From positions 368,458,687-368,522,686 of the forward strand of contig JAUMIR010000001.1 in assembly GCA_030847615.1 (NCBI GenBank): DNA of 64,000 bases. Direction: 5' to 3'. Below are positions 1 through 11,107 of the stretch, in pieces (within the stretch, counting starts at the first letter, position 1; the number at the start of each line of letters is the position of its first letter). The notes under the pieces are model-generated. The model did no database searches. It was not told the origin of the DNA and worked only from the letters and a program-made list of their open reading frames with translations. A program made the position numbers and the translations under genes. The stretch is from Gambelia wislizenii. Its lineage: Eukaryota; Chordata; Lepidosauria; Squamata; Crotaphytidae.

Positions 1-344
1 AGCATAATAGAAATTGTGATTGAAAGGAGAAATACAGGAATATATACAAAGGAGAAATTTTGTATAGGGGTAACTAATCAATTAATTAATTCATAAGGAT
101 AAATTGCATGAATTTCAATGGGTAATTGTAACTGAGTGAAGGAGGAAGATAGGATAAGTTACTCTGACCACTTTCAATGAATTTATTTTGATTGAACTTT
201 GAATGATAAATAGATAAAAAAGAAAAAAGAAATTTAACAAACATAAAGAAATTTTTGCAAGAATATAAACTGGGAGGTATAAAAAAATTGGGCGAAATTA
301 AATATAGTTATAAGGGAAACACAAATCAATGGACAGATAAAAAG

Positions 345-1641
345 AAAATGCCAGTCTCAAAGAAACTGATGGCCCAGACAAGATCACAAACCCAAGAGGT
401 TAGGAGGTCATCAATTGAACTCCAAACAAAAATTGGAGACACAAATGTATTACTACTGCAAGAATTTAAAAAATTAAGCTCGGAACTGAAATCAGAAATG
501 AAAGAATTAAAGGAGAAATAAAAACAGATTTACAAAAACAATTGGAAAAATTTGGATCGCAGTTAGACAGTCACGAAAGACATAAATAAAATCAGTAAAG
601 ACCTACAAGAACTACAAAGAAAGACAGACAATTTAGAAGAAAGAACTAAAGCATTAGAAAATAAAATTAAGCAAGAAGGTACCCAAAAACTACTACAAGA
701 AAGTTACAAAAGAGCAAAGTGTATCAAAGTTAGAGGTCTACTAGAAATAAAAAATGAAGATCTAGAAATGAGGGTGATTCCAGCATTAGCGGAGTTCATA
801 AACTAAGGCCAAGAACAATTTGGCCTCGAGGCGGATAAACTATTCAGGATAAATTCCTGGATAGTGAAAAAAAGTAATTTACCATGAGATATAGTAGTGT
901 ATCTCATAAGAGAAAGAGTGAAGGACATCATAATTCAACAAAGCATTAGAGAAGATCTAATAATAGAAGGTCAAGAAGTAAAAATTTATAAGGATATACC
1001 CACACAAGTGTTAAAGAAGAGGAAAGAATATAACTTCTTAACAAGGGTATGAGAGAAAGACAAATAGGATACAAATGGAATAAGACAGAAGGGATATCGG
1101 TTATGTACCAAATGAGAACATATTTGATAAATACGATAGCCAAAGCAAAGAATTTATTGGAAAAGATACAAAAAGATGTTGGTAATGGCAACAAGAGAAA
1201 AAGAGAAAAAGAGATGGGATGAAACAGATCCAGAAAGGAGAAAAGAGGATATGGATCAGGATAAAGAAGAACAAACAATAGATCCAAGAGAAGAAGAAGA
1301 GACAAAAGGGAGAAATAAACAAAAAGAACAAAGGTTTAGAGGCCCAAGGAAAATAAAAAACAAAACTAATTTAATTTAATTAATTTAATTTAAAAAAACA
1401 AAACAAATCCAGAAGATATCCTTGAAAAGGAAAGAAGAGTAGGAATAGCAGATCAAGAAATGTTGAGAGGGGGGGAAGGAGACGAAGAAGAAGAGGAGAT
1501 AGAAATGGAAGAAGAGGAACTGGAAGATCCTGAAACTGAAGAAGAGATACAAGGTGCAGTAGGAGGAGTAGGAAAAGGAGAAGAAGAAGAGGAAGAGGAA
1601 AAAGAAATAGATTAGGAAGAGCCAAACCAAGAAATTAAATA
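345..1641 (+). pseudogene. L1-A ORF1 (RNA-binding chaperone protein), broken
   Basis: ORF1p of L1 is a trimeric coiled-coil RNA-binding protein that coats L1 RNA. The likely start is the ATG at 348 (MPVSKKLMAQTRS). The first frame runs to a stop at 521 and continues in another frame as a heptad-rich coiled coil (about 580-700), an RRM-like part (VRGL near 730, then LFRINSW near 840) and a C-terminal domain with YKDIPTQVLKKRKEY near 985-1030. Several stops and frameshifts break it. A frame from about 1465 to 1614 encodes a very acidic, Glu-rich stretch just before ORF2. The intact ORF1 of L1-B ends in a Lys-rich tail instead. Whether the acidic part was fused to ORF1p cannot be proven from this broken copy. 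Confidence 0.7.
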
Positions 1642-1644
1642 AAA

Positions 1645-4600
1645 ATGGAAGGGAAAGTTATAAATTGGAACGTTAATGGACTTAATAGCCCAAATAAAAG
1701 AAGATTGGTTCTACATTATTTGATAAAACAAAAACCAGACATCATGTGTCTACAGGAGATGCATATTAGAGATCAAGACAGAAAGTTATTGAAAAAAAAA
1801 GCTTTGGGAGAGTTATACATGACAAAGTACAATAGAAAGAAATGAGGGGTGGCACGATACGTAAATAAAAGCTATGAATCAAGAGAAATACTAAATGATG
1901 TAAATGGTTATTTTATAGGTGTAGAAATAATTATGCAAAATAAGAAGATCATGATGTTAGGGGTATATGGTCCACAGAACAATAAAGGGAAATTCTATAA
2001 AGCTCTTAGAAAAGAACTTATAAGTCATGATTATGACAATTTGATTCTTGCTGGGGACTGGAATGGGGTTTTTGACCTGACACTGGATAGATCCGCTAAA
2101 ATAGGTGAAAAGGGGGGACAAGGAAAACTACCAAAGAAGTTAAAGAAATGATGGAGTTACTCTCATTAAAAGATTGTTGGAGAGTATTACATGGCCAGGA
2201 ATGAGATTATACATTCTATTCAGATAGATTCAAAACATGCTCTAGGTTAGACATGTTCCTGGTATCTAATATAATGTTGAAAAATATAAGAAAGGTTGAA
2301 ATTCAACAGAAATTGATCTCTGATCATGCCCCGGTAATTTTAGAATTGGGATTTAGGAAAAAACAATACAATTGGAGACTCCAAGATTTTTTATTGAAAA
2401 AAGAAGAAATAGTAGAAAATACAAAAAAACAAACAAACATAAAACTTTTTTTGTGGAAAACTTGGATAAAGACACGGCGATAGACAGTGTTTGGGACGCA
2501 GGAAAAGCACTCATAAGAGGGCAACTCCTGAAACCGGAATATGAATATAAAAAAATAAGAAAAGAAAAAAAAGGAAAAAGAACTTAAAGAAGAAATCAAA
2601 AAGAAGGAAGAAACCTTGAAGAGAATACCTAGTGATGAGAAAATGAAAAGAACTAATAATTTTGAGAAAACAAATGGAAAGTAATATGACAACGGAAATC
2701 ATGAATAAAATGAAATATGCTCATCAAAAATACTTTGAACAATCCAATAGACCTGGCAAATAGTTATCATATAACCTAAGGAAAAAGAAGGAGAAAAAGC
2801 TAATAACGGAAATAAGATATGAGCAAAGAAGGTATACAAAACAAAAAGATATAATTAGAGTATTTAAACAATACTATGCTGGATTATACAAAAAGCATGA
2901 AAATACAAAAGATCTTGAGATCAAGATAAAGGAATATTTAGAAAAGGAAAAGGTACCTGAAATATCAGAGGAACAAAACAACAATCTAAATCAACAAATT
3001 TCAAAACTGGAAATTAGGGAAGCAATAAGGAAAATGAAATCTGGTAAAGCTCCTAGTCCAGATGGTTTTTCAGTACTTTATTATAAAATATTTGAAGAAG
3101 AACTACTGGAACCCTTATTCAGACTACTAAATAACATAAATAGAGGAAAATGTCCGGATACTTGGGGTAAAGTGGACATATCGTTAATACCAAAAGAAGG
3201 GAAAGATTTGGCAATGCCTGGAAACTATAGACCAATTTCACTTTTCAACATAGATTATAAAATATTTGCAAATATATTGGTGGAAAGAATAAAAAAAGTC
3301 TTAAGAAATTGGATATATGAAGACCAGAGTGGCTTCCTTCCTGTTAGACAAGCAAAAGATAATATAAGAGTGCTCCTGGATTTGATAGAATTCTACGAAA
3401 AGCATAACGAGAAAAAGTTATTAATGATTTTTGCAGATGCTGAAAAGGCATTTGATAATGTTAAATGGGAGTTCATGTTGGAAGTTTTAAAGAGAATGAA
3501 TATAGGAGAAAACTTTCATGATTGGATAAGCAAGATTTATAAGAACCAGGAAGCCCAAGTTATAATTAATGGTGAAAAAACAAAACCATTTAAAATAGAA
3601 AGAGGAGCATGTCAGGGATGCCCGTTATCACCACTACTATTCATCGCTGTTCTAGAGGTTCTAAACAGGAAAATATGAATGAATCAACAAATAAACGGAT
3701 GGAAGTGGAATGGACAAGAGTATAAATACAAGGCCTGTGCGGATTATTTAGTCTTCATATTGGATAATCCAAACGAAAGCTTAAGGAGATTAATGGAAGT
3801 GATTGAAGAATTCGGAGAACTGGCAGGCCTAAAAATAAACAAAGATAAAATGGTGATGCTAACAAAGAACATAAGAAAACAAGAAGAACAAGAATTGGAA
3901 AGAACAACTGGTTTCAAGATAGAGAGAGGAAAGTTAAATATTTAGGTATCACTATTACAAATAAGAATTCAGAATTATTTGAGAATAATTATGTCAAACT
4001 ATGGAGTAATATTAAGAAAGATCTAAAGAAATGGGAAGAACTAGAACTATCAGTATTGGGAAGAATATCATCAATCAAAATGAATGTGTTACCGAAAATG
4101 TTATACCTGTTTCAAAATTTACCAATTATAAGGAATGATAGAGTGATGGAGATATGGAAAAAAGATATAACAAAATATATTTGGAAAGGCAAGAAACCTA
4201 GAATGAAATGGAACACATTGACAGAGATAAAAGAAAAAGGGGGTTTAACATTACCGGATCTACAATTATACTACCATGCCAGTGTATTAACATAGCTGAT
4301 GGAATGGATAAAACTAGGAAATCCCAGACTTTTAACATTAGAAGGATTTAACACAAGGTTCAGCTGGCACGCTTATCTATGTCATAATAAGATAACAGTG
4401 CATAGCGAATTTAAACACCATTATATTAGAGCAGCACTGCTAAGGTCCTGGACAAAATTTAAGAGGAAATTATATGCAAAAATGCCATTATGGCTATCAA
4501 ATCACAAAGTGTTTTATAAAAGGGAGGATATATACAAAGGAAATTGGTTAACATACAAAGATATATTGAAAAAGGAAGGAAATATATACAAAATGAAAAC

Positions 4601-5420
4601 CCAGGAAGAACTAAAAGCAGATAATAAGGAATGCCACTGGCTATTATATAAACAGCTCTTTGAGAAATTTAAGATAGATCAAAGGCTCATGGGTATAGAG
4701 ATAGAAACAACACAATTTGATGAAATTATCCAGGGAAATAACAGAAAGAGCTTATCAAAACTGTATAAGATATTATTGAAACCAAAACAAGAACAGGAAA
4801 ATACTAAACATTATAGGATAAAATGGGCACAAGATCTTGGTTATGAAATACCATTGGAATATTGGGAAGAACAATGGGGGAAAGGTTTATCCTTCACAAG
4901 AAGCTATAATGTAAAGGAGAATATATATAAGATGTGGATGAGATGGCATCTAACCCCGGTAAAACTAGCAAAAATATACAAAAATATGTCAAATCAATGC
5001 TGGAAATGTCAAAAAGCTCCAGGTACCTATTTCCATTTATTGTGGAGATGTGACAAGACAGTTAAATTCTGGGGAAGAATTCATAAAACAGTGTTAAAAA
5101 TATTTAATACAAATTTCCCATTAGATCCAGAGATCTATTTGCTCAATCTGTTCCACAAGATAGATAAGAAGCTGCAAATGAAGTACTGGAGGGTTTTATC
5201 ATATATAATGACAGCAGCAAGAATATCATGTGCTAAATATTGGAAAGCAGAAGATATACCAACGATAGAAGAATGGCTAGGAAAACTCCAAGATATGTTT
5301 GAAATGGATAGACTGATGATTATGCTAGATGAGAAGAAAACACAAAAAGATTTGAAAGAATGGGAGATTCTAAAACCCATTTGGAAAAAAAGATGGGGGA
5401 TAGAATGGGAGGTAAGATAG
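1645..5420 (+). pseudogene. L1-A ORF2 (endonuclease-reverse transcriptase), broken
   Basis: ORF2p nicks target DNA and reverse transcribes L1 RNA. It opens with an APE-type endonuclease (INWNVNGLNSP, then LQEMHIRD, AGDWNGVFD, SDHAPVIL), interrupted by stops at about 1843 and 2150. The RT is the best preserved part (3034-3678), with YRPISLFN, DQSGFLP, FADAEKAFD and GACQGCPLSPLLF. The catalytic FADD box is altered to CADY near 3735-3746, so this copy would be inactive even without its stops. The C-terminal part (4299-5420) keeps the Cys-rich motif CWKC...H....C. It is about the same length as the intact 1257-aa ORF2 of L1-B. Confidence 0.88.
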
Positions 5421-5712
5421 AATTGAGGAAAAATGTGGATGTAAAAGGAAGGAAAACAGAGAAGGTTTGAGATTGGAAGCTAAAAGGGGAAGTTAAGCAT
5501 AAATCAAACAATATGGTTTAAAAGGAAACAAGGAAGTAAAGTGTTGTGTGTGTAAAATTGGCATTATTATGTCCAGAAGGAATGATTAGATAAATATAGA
5601 TAGGTTGTGTATGACCTACCCAAGAGATATGTCTCAAAAAATGAAATGTGTGAATGTATGAATGTTTTTATTTTTTGAAAATATGAATAAAAATTGATAA
5701 GGAAATAAAGCA

Positions 5713-6815
5713 CCAAAAAAATCCTTAAAGAAATGCACCCCCATAAGCCTGATGTTGTCTTTCTTCAAGAGATGCACAATCGGACAAACAAATCAGTATT
5801 CCCCCATTCTAGATTTGGCAACCAATTTGTCGCTGGTAGTTCAGGTAAATCCCGAGGGGTTGTAATTATTTTGGACAAGGGCACCCCTTTCCAACTTCAT
5901 GATCTGATAAGAGATAAGAAAGGCAGATATATAATGGTGCAAAGTCTGCTACATAACCGCTTGGTTACCTTATCCACTTATTGCACCCCAAATGTCAACC
6001 AGACAGAATTTTTGGAATCCTTTTTCCAGAAGCTGGCCAGTTTTGCCATAGGCATTGTAATCACGGGAGGAGATTCTAATGTGGTTCTGGACCCTACTCT
6101 AGATAGATCCTCTCGAGTTCATAAAATATTTTCTCTGCTGGCTCTAGTTCCTGAAGCACCCCTACTACATATGGGACTGATTGATCCCTGGTGGACACTT
6201 CACCCAACGGAAAGATCTTATACCTTTTTTTCAACAAATCGATCCTAGCTCAGGTTGCAGCTGTATCCATAGAAAATATCCTCCACTCTGATCATGCCCC
6301 CTCCTGTTCACATGGATGCTGGGCCCAGATGCCTTCCCCACTAGAATCTGGAGGTTTAACCCCAGACTGCTTTTAGATAATGTAAAACCTATATTCAAAA
6401 CAGTTGAAAACTATTTTATGAAGAGAATAGACAGCAGGACACCTTAGAAATCCTGTTATGGGATACTATGAAGGCAGTGCTCCATGGTCTCTTTATTCAG
6501 GAGGGTGTGAAGCAGAAAAAAACTTAAAACTTTTAAATGAACCTCATTATTGCTGGAGATTGCAGAATTGTCCAAGATTCATAGAAACACACAAAACGAT
6601 AATGGTTTGTTCTTACTCAACAAGAAAAGAGCAGAACTCCAGGAATTAGACACCTATCAGATTCAAACAGCCCTTCTGTATACCAAAGCTTCTTATTATG
6701 ACCACAATAACAAAAATTCTAAATTACTGGCTTGGTTAGTTAAAAAAAGGACAGAGAAAAAATTAATTTCCAGCATCACTACCAAAAAGGGCACGGTGAC
6801 ATCTGGTTTAAAATA
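5713..6815 (+). pseudogene. Tx1-like LINE ORF2, 5' part (endonuclease)
   Basis: APE-type endonuclease domain of a second, older LINE. Motifs are KKILKEMHPHKPDVVFLQE (from 5715), VIILDKG, GGDSNVVLDPTLDRS and SDHAP near 6290. Frameshifts and stops (6248, 6376, 6649) break it. The style matches the Tx1 branch of the L1 superfamily rather than the two L1s beside it. Coding similarity starts directly after the L1-A 3' end, so the first part of this ORF is missing here and may lie upstream of the window. The frame at 6780-6815 is continued at 14060 after the L1-B insertion. Confidence 0.75.
6806..6815. repeat. Target-site duplication of L1-B, left copy
   Basis: GTTTAAAATA, identical to 14060-14069. 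It is followed directly by the poly-T that is the poly-A tail of the - strand L1-B. Confidence 0.85.
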
Positions 6816-7151
6816 TTTTTTTTTTAAATATATAATTTTATTCAAGAGTTTCAGACACAAACAATAACACTAACACTTATAACAGACATACAAATCACAT
6901 ACAAAGACATGCACCCACCCCCTCCCCCTCCCCCTTTTTAAAAAAAGACTTCCCGTAACTCTCTAAATACTTTTCTAAGGAAATTTTTTCTTAAGTATCC
7001 TCTCAACAATAATTCCAATTATATTTATATCATCTATTCTTAATCTAATTTCACTATACAAATCTTTCAAGTATAATATTCATTAATTAATTTCAATCAT
7101 TTCTCTTATTATCACTGATTAATACATAACTGTTAAGTACAACATTAAAAT
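6816..7151 (-). other. L1-B 3' UTR with G-rich tract
   Basis: Region between the ORF2 stop and the A tail. On the element strand, 6934-6912 reads as four G runs (G5, G5, G5, G3) separated by single A or T, a strong G-quadruplex pattern. Mammalian L1s also carry a G-rich polypurine tract in the 3' UTR. The rest is AT-rich and without an ORF. Confidence 0.75.
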
Positions 7152-10100
7152 TCACATTTTAAACCCCAAAATCTTATTATCTCCATAATTTGTTTTATAA
7201 TGCTCTATTATTGGTTCCCAATTCTTCATAAAATTCTCATTTGTCTTGTTTTTTATCCAATTTGTTAATTTATCTAATAGTGCAAATTCCAGAATTTTTT
7301 CCATCCATTCCCCATATGTTGGAATCTCATTAGTTTTCCATTTCCTTGCATATATTATCCTCGCAGCCGTGATCATGTAGCTAATTAATGTACTGTACTT
7401 TCTCTCCATACTATTTCTTAGATCTAACATGTTCAAAAGATATAACTCAGGCCTTTTTTTTATTTCAACTTTTAGTATTTTCTCAATCCATTTATTAACT
7501 CTAAACCAGTACCTCTTCGCTCTCTCACATTTCCACCACATGTGGTAGAATGAGCCTATTTGTTTCTGACACTTCCAGCATTTATTTGAACTGTTTTTAT
7601 AAATCTTTGCCAGTTTTTGTGGAGTTATATACCACTTGTACATCATTTTATAATAGTTTTCTTTAACGTTGTTTGAGCATGTAAATTTTAATCCTTTAAT
7701 CCATACCTGTTCCCAACGATCTAAATTTAATTGATGTCCCACATTCTGTGCCCATTCTACCATACATTTTTTAATTTGCTCCTCTTCTGTATTGTATCTT
7801 AATAACAATTTGTAAATCTTACTGATCAAGTGGTCATCCTTTGAGCATAACAATTTTTCTAATTCAGATATTTCCTCCTCATATTGAAATTGTTTTAAAT
7901 CTTCTTTAGCCCTTTCTCTCAGTTGATAATAACTCAGCCATTGCATTTTTATCCCTTCACTTTCCAATTGCTGTTTCTCTTTAATTTTCCATTGGGTTCC
8001 CTTTTTTTCTATTAAGTCCCTATATTTTAACCATTGTTCTGCCCTTAATTCTTTTTTACAAAAAGCCTCTTGTGGCGAAAGCCAGCCAGGTAATTTAGAG
8101 TTTATTCTTTTCTTATATTTTTGCCATACTCTTATTAATGACCTTCTTATGCTATGATTTTTAAATTCAGCGTTAACTTTAATTTTGTTATACCAAAGGT
8201 ACCCATGCCATCCCATTCTTATTTCATGTCCTTCTAGATCTAGTTCTCTTTTATTCTCCAATGTAACCCATTGCTTAATCCATGTTAAACATGCCGCCTC
8301 ATAGTATATCTTCAAATCAGGCAAACCCAATCCTCCCCTTTCCCTAATATCCGTCAGTAGTTTCCATCTAATTCTAGTTTTTTTCCAATTCCAAATAAAT
8401 TTTGATAATTCCCTTTGCCATTTCTTAAATATTTCGTTAGATATTATAATTGGTACCGTTTGGAATAAAAATAGTAATCTTGGCAATACATTCATTTTAA
8501 TTGCTGCTATTTTTCCTAACAGGGATAACTTTAGGTCTTTCCATTTTTGTAGGTCTTGATTAATTTCCCTCCAAATTTTTTCATAGTTATTTATAAATAG
8601 TTGCTGTGTTCTATCTGTTATGTTTACTCCCAAGTATTTTACCATTTTCACAATTTGAAATCCTGTTTTCCCACTTAGTTGTTCTTTTTCTATCTTATCC
8701 ATGTTTTTAGTCAATATCTTTGTTTTATCAATGTTTATTCTGAAGCCTGCATATTTTCCATATTCTTCTATTATTTGTAAAAATGGGTCTATACTTTTTA
8801 GTGGATCCTCAATCATTATAACTAAATCGTCTGCAAAGGCTTTTAATTTAAATTCCTCCTTTCCAATTTTGATTCCCCTAATTCCTTTTTCTTCTCTTAT
8901 ATTTAAATTTAGAATTTCCAAGGCTAGAATAAATAACAATGGTGACAGCGGGCAACCCTGCCTAGTTCCCTTCTCAATATTTATTGCTTCTGTAGATCTG
9001 CCATTAATTATTAATTTAGCTTTTTGCTCCATATAAATTGCTTGTATCCAATTACAAAAATTTTCACCTAGCTTTATTTCATTTATGACCTCTAATAAGA
9101 ATTGCCAATTTAACCTGTCGAAAGCTTTTTCGGCATCTAAAAATATTAACGCCCCCTTTATTTCATTATGATATGTCAAATATTCTAATGTGTTAATAAC
9201 CGTCCTAGTATTATCCCTTATCTGTCTCTTTGGTAAAAAACCACTTTGATCTTTATGGATATAAATTTGTAATATTGATTTTAGTCTGTTTGATAATATA
9301 ATTGCAAAAATTTTATAATCTTCATTTAACAATGAAATGGGCCTATAATTTTCCATCAAGTTTGGGTCTTTATTTTCTTTATGAATTAACACTATATTTG
9401 CTTCTTTCCAACTATTAGGGATTGGATTTTTTTTTATTATATCATTCATGACTTCTCTTAGTGGTTTTAATAACTCCTCTATAAATTCCTTATAATATGC
9501 TGCCGTCAAACCATCTGGTCCCGGAGTTTTACCCCGTTTTAACCTTTTAATTGCCTCTCGTATTTCTTCCTCTGTTATATTTTCATTTAATTTTTCTAGC
9601 TGAGTATCAGTTAACTTCTTTATTTTACAGTTTTGTATATACTGTTTCATCGATTCCTGAGGTACTTTTTGTTTAGCGTATATACTTTCATAGTAATTTC
9701 TAAATACTTTCTGGATTTCAACTTCATTTGTTACTTCCCTATTTCCCAGTTTCAGCTTTAAAATACTCCTTTTTGTTCTTTCTTTCCTCAATCTATATGC
9801 TAGCCATCTGCTTGGCTTGTTAGCATTTTTAAAATTATTTTGTTTCACATAATTCAGTTTTCTTTTCATTTCTTCCATCATTATCATTTCTAGTTGTTTT
9901 TGTAATATATTTGTCTGATTTTTTACTTTTTTATCTTTAGGTGATTTCATTATTTTTTTTTCATTTTGCTTTATCTCCTTCATTAATTTTTCCATTGCTT
10001 CTGATCTCTTTTTCCTCCATATATTATTCCATTTAATAAATACTCCCCTTATTACAGCTTTGCTAGCATCCCAGACCGTACTATTTCTCACTTCCCCATT

Positions 10101-10925
10101 AGAGTTATTTTCAAAATATTCTTTCAGTACTTTTCTACAATCTGCTGTTACCTCTTCCCTCTCTAGCAACAGTTCATTTAACTTCCATTTTCTCTCATAG
10201 TTATTACTCCTAAATAGCATTAAAACTGGGTTGTGGTCAGAAATTGGTTTTGCTAGGATTTCCACTTTTTTAACATTTACGGCTATATTATTAGAGGTCC
10301 AAATCATGTCAATTCTAGACATGGATTTATGTGTGTCTGAGAAGAAAGTAAATTCTTTTTTTCTCCCTTCTTTATATCTCCAGGTATCAATTAATTGGAA
10401 CTCCTCAGTTATGGCAAAAAAATCTCTTACTAATTTCCCCTGATTTTTCTTTATTTTTTTCGAATCTGAATATCTATCTAGATGTGGTTCCACCACTCCA
10501 TTAAAATCGCCCAATAGAATCCACCTATCATAATTTAGTTGTACAATTTCATTCCTTAATTCTTTATAAAAAGTACATTTTTCTTGGACTGGCGCATAAA
10601 TTCCTACTACTAATATTCTTTTAGCATCTATATTTACCTCAACGATCACAAATCTGCCTTTGCTATCAGATAGGATTAGTTTGGGGTTCAAATCTTTCTT
10701 GATATACATAACCACACCATTTTTCTTTTTCTGTCCCAATGACAAAAATTCATCTCCCAAACTTTTTTGCTTTAATAAGTAATCTTGATTCTTTTTAATT
10801 CGAATTTCTTGTAAACATATAATATCTAATTTGATTTTCTTAAGGAAATGGAATACTAGTTTTCTTTTTTCTTTTTCTGTATTTAATCCTTTTACATTCC
10901 AAGTGAGAATTTTTTTATTCATCAA
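7152..10925 (-). CDS. L1-B ORF2 protein: endonuclease and reverse transcriptase
   Basis: Intact 1257-aa ORF2p, which performs target-primed reverse transcription. The endonuclease (about residues 1-235) has TWNVKGLN (8-15), catalytic-type E40, GDFNG (D140, N142) and SDH (229-231). The RT (about 450-760) has YRPISLLN, DQSGFLP, FLDAEKAFD, RQGCPLSP (655-662) and the catalytic FADD (697-700, bases about 8837-8826). The C-terminal Cys-rich motif has C1116, C1119, H1128 and C1133. The length is typical of vertebrate L1 ORF2. It starts with MMNKK, 182 bp after ORF1. Either of the two adjacent Met codons could be used. No stop or frameshift is present, unlike L1-A. Confidence 0.96.
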   Translation of the reverse strand: MMNKKILTWNVKGLNTEKEKRKLVFHFLKKIKLDIICLQEIRIKKNQDYLLKQKSLGDEFLSLGQKKKNGVVMYIKKDLNPKLILSDSKGRFVIVEVNIDAKRILVVGIYAPVQEKCTFYKELRNEIVQLNYDRWILLGDFNGVVEPHLDRYSDSKKIKKNQGKLVRDFFAITEEFQLIDTWRYKEGRKKEFTFFSDTHKSMSRIDMIWTSNNIAVNVKKVEILAKPISDHNPVLMLFRSNNYERKWKLNELLLEREEVTADCRKVLKEYFENNSNGEVRNSTVWDASKAVIRGVFIKWNNIWRKKRSEAMEKLMKEIKQNEKKIMKSPKDKKVKNQTNILQKQLEMIMMEEMKRKLNYVKQNNFKNANKPSRWLAYRLRKERTKRSILKLKLGNREVTNEVEIQKVFRNYYESIYAKQKVPQESMKQYIQNCKIKKLTDTQLEKLNENITEEEIREAIKRLKRGKTPGPDGLTAAYYKEFIEELLKPLREVMNDIIKKNPIPNSWKEANIVLIHKENKDPNLMENYRPISLLNEDYKIFAIILSNRLKSILQIYIHKDQSGFLPKRQIRDNTRTVINTLEYLTYHNEIKGALIFLDAEKAFDRLNWQFLLEVINEIKLGENFCNWIQAIYMEQKAKLIINGRSTEAINIEKGTRQGCPLSPLLFILALEILNLNIREEKGIRGIKIGKEEFKLKAFADDLVIMIEDPLKSIDPFLQIIEEYGKYAGFRINIDKTKILTKNMDKIEKEQLSGKTGFQIVKMVKYLGVNITDRTQQLFINNYEKIWREINQDLQKWKDLKLSLLGKIAAIKMNVLPRLLFLFQTVPIIISNEIFKKWQRELSKFIWNWKKTRIRWKLLTDIRERGGLGLPDLKIYYEAACLTWIKQWVTLENKRELDLEGHEIRMGWHGYLWYNKIKVNAEFKNHSIRRSLIRVWQKYKKRINSKLPGWLSPQEAFCKKELRAEQWLKYRDLIEKKGTQWKIKEKQQLESEGIKMQWLSYYQLRERAKEDLKQFQYEEEISELEKLLCSKDDHLISKIYKLLLRYNTEEEQIKKCMVEWAQNVGHQLNLDRWEQVWIKGLKFTCSNNVKENYYKMMYKWYITPQKLAKIYKNSSNKCWKCQKQIGSFYHMWWKCERAKRYWFRVNKWIEKILKVEIKKRPELYLLNMLDLRNSMERKYSTLISYMITAARIIYARKWKTNEIPTYGEWMEKILEFALLDKLTNWIKNKTNENFMKNWEPIIEHYKTNYGDNKILGFKM

Positions 10926-11019
10926 TATTAATTACTCTTTTATTAGTTATCTTCGTTATCCTTTTTCCCCACTTCTTATTATTTATTTATTTTATTTCAA
11001 TTCTCTTATTTTTCTTTTA

Positions 11020-11066
11020 TCTCCCCTCCTCTCCCACCACCCCCTCCCCCCTTTCCCCTCCCCTTA
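11020..11066 (-). other. G-rich purine tract in L1-B inter-ORF spacer
   Basis: On the element strand the spacer between ORF1 and ORF2 contains repeated G runs of 3-6 in a polypurine context, a second potential G-quadruplex in the same RNA. In other L1s the spacer lies in the path of ORF2 translation re-initiation. A role here is inference. Confidence 0.55.
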
Positions 11067-11107
11067 TTTCTTCTTGGAAACTCTTTAGTCTTCTTGTTCT
11101 GAAGTAC

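Larger units (their letters stand above)
1..5712 (+). mobile_element. L1-A: degenerate L1 LINE, 5' end outside window
   Basis: Long L1 retrotransposon in sense orientation with decayed ORF1 (about 345-1641), decayed ORF2 (1645-5420) and a 3' UTR ending in an A-rich stretch near 5712. Bases 1-344 are an A-rich leader without a clear ORF. The order ORF1, ORF2, A-rich 3' end and the L1-type endonuclease, RT and Cys-rich motifs identify it. Its ORF2 resembles that of L1-B at 7152-10925 but differs at many positions, so it is a different and older subfamily. The 5' boundary is not visible and probably lies before base 1. Coding sequence of a Tx1-like LINE starts directly at its 3' end, which suggests it inserted into that element. 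Confidence 0.85.

Noticed and set aside
946..1630. Leu/Phe-rich - strand frames resembling membrane proteins
   Set aside because: Antisense of the purine-rich L1-A ORF1 region. Low complexity, not real genes.
8701..9036. + strand open frame inside L1-B ORF2
   Set aside because: Antisense shadow of the intact ORF2.
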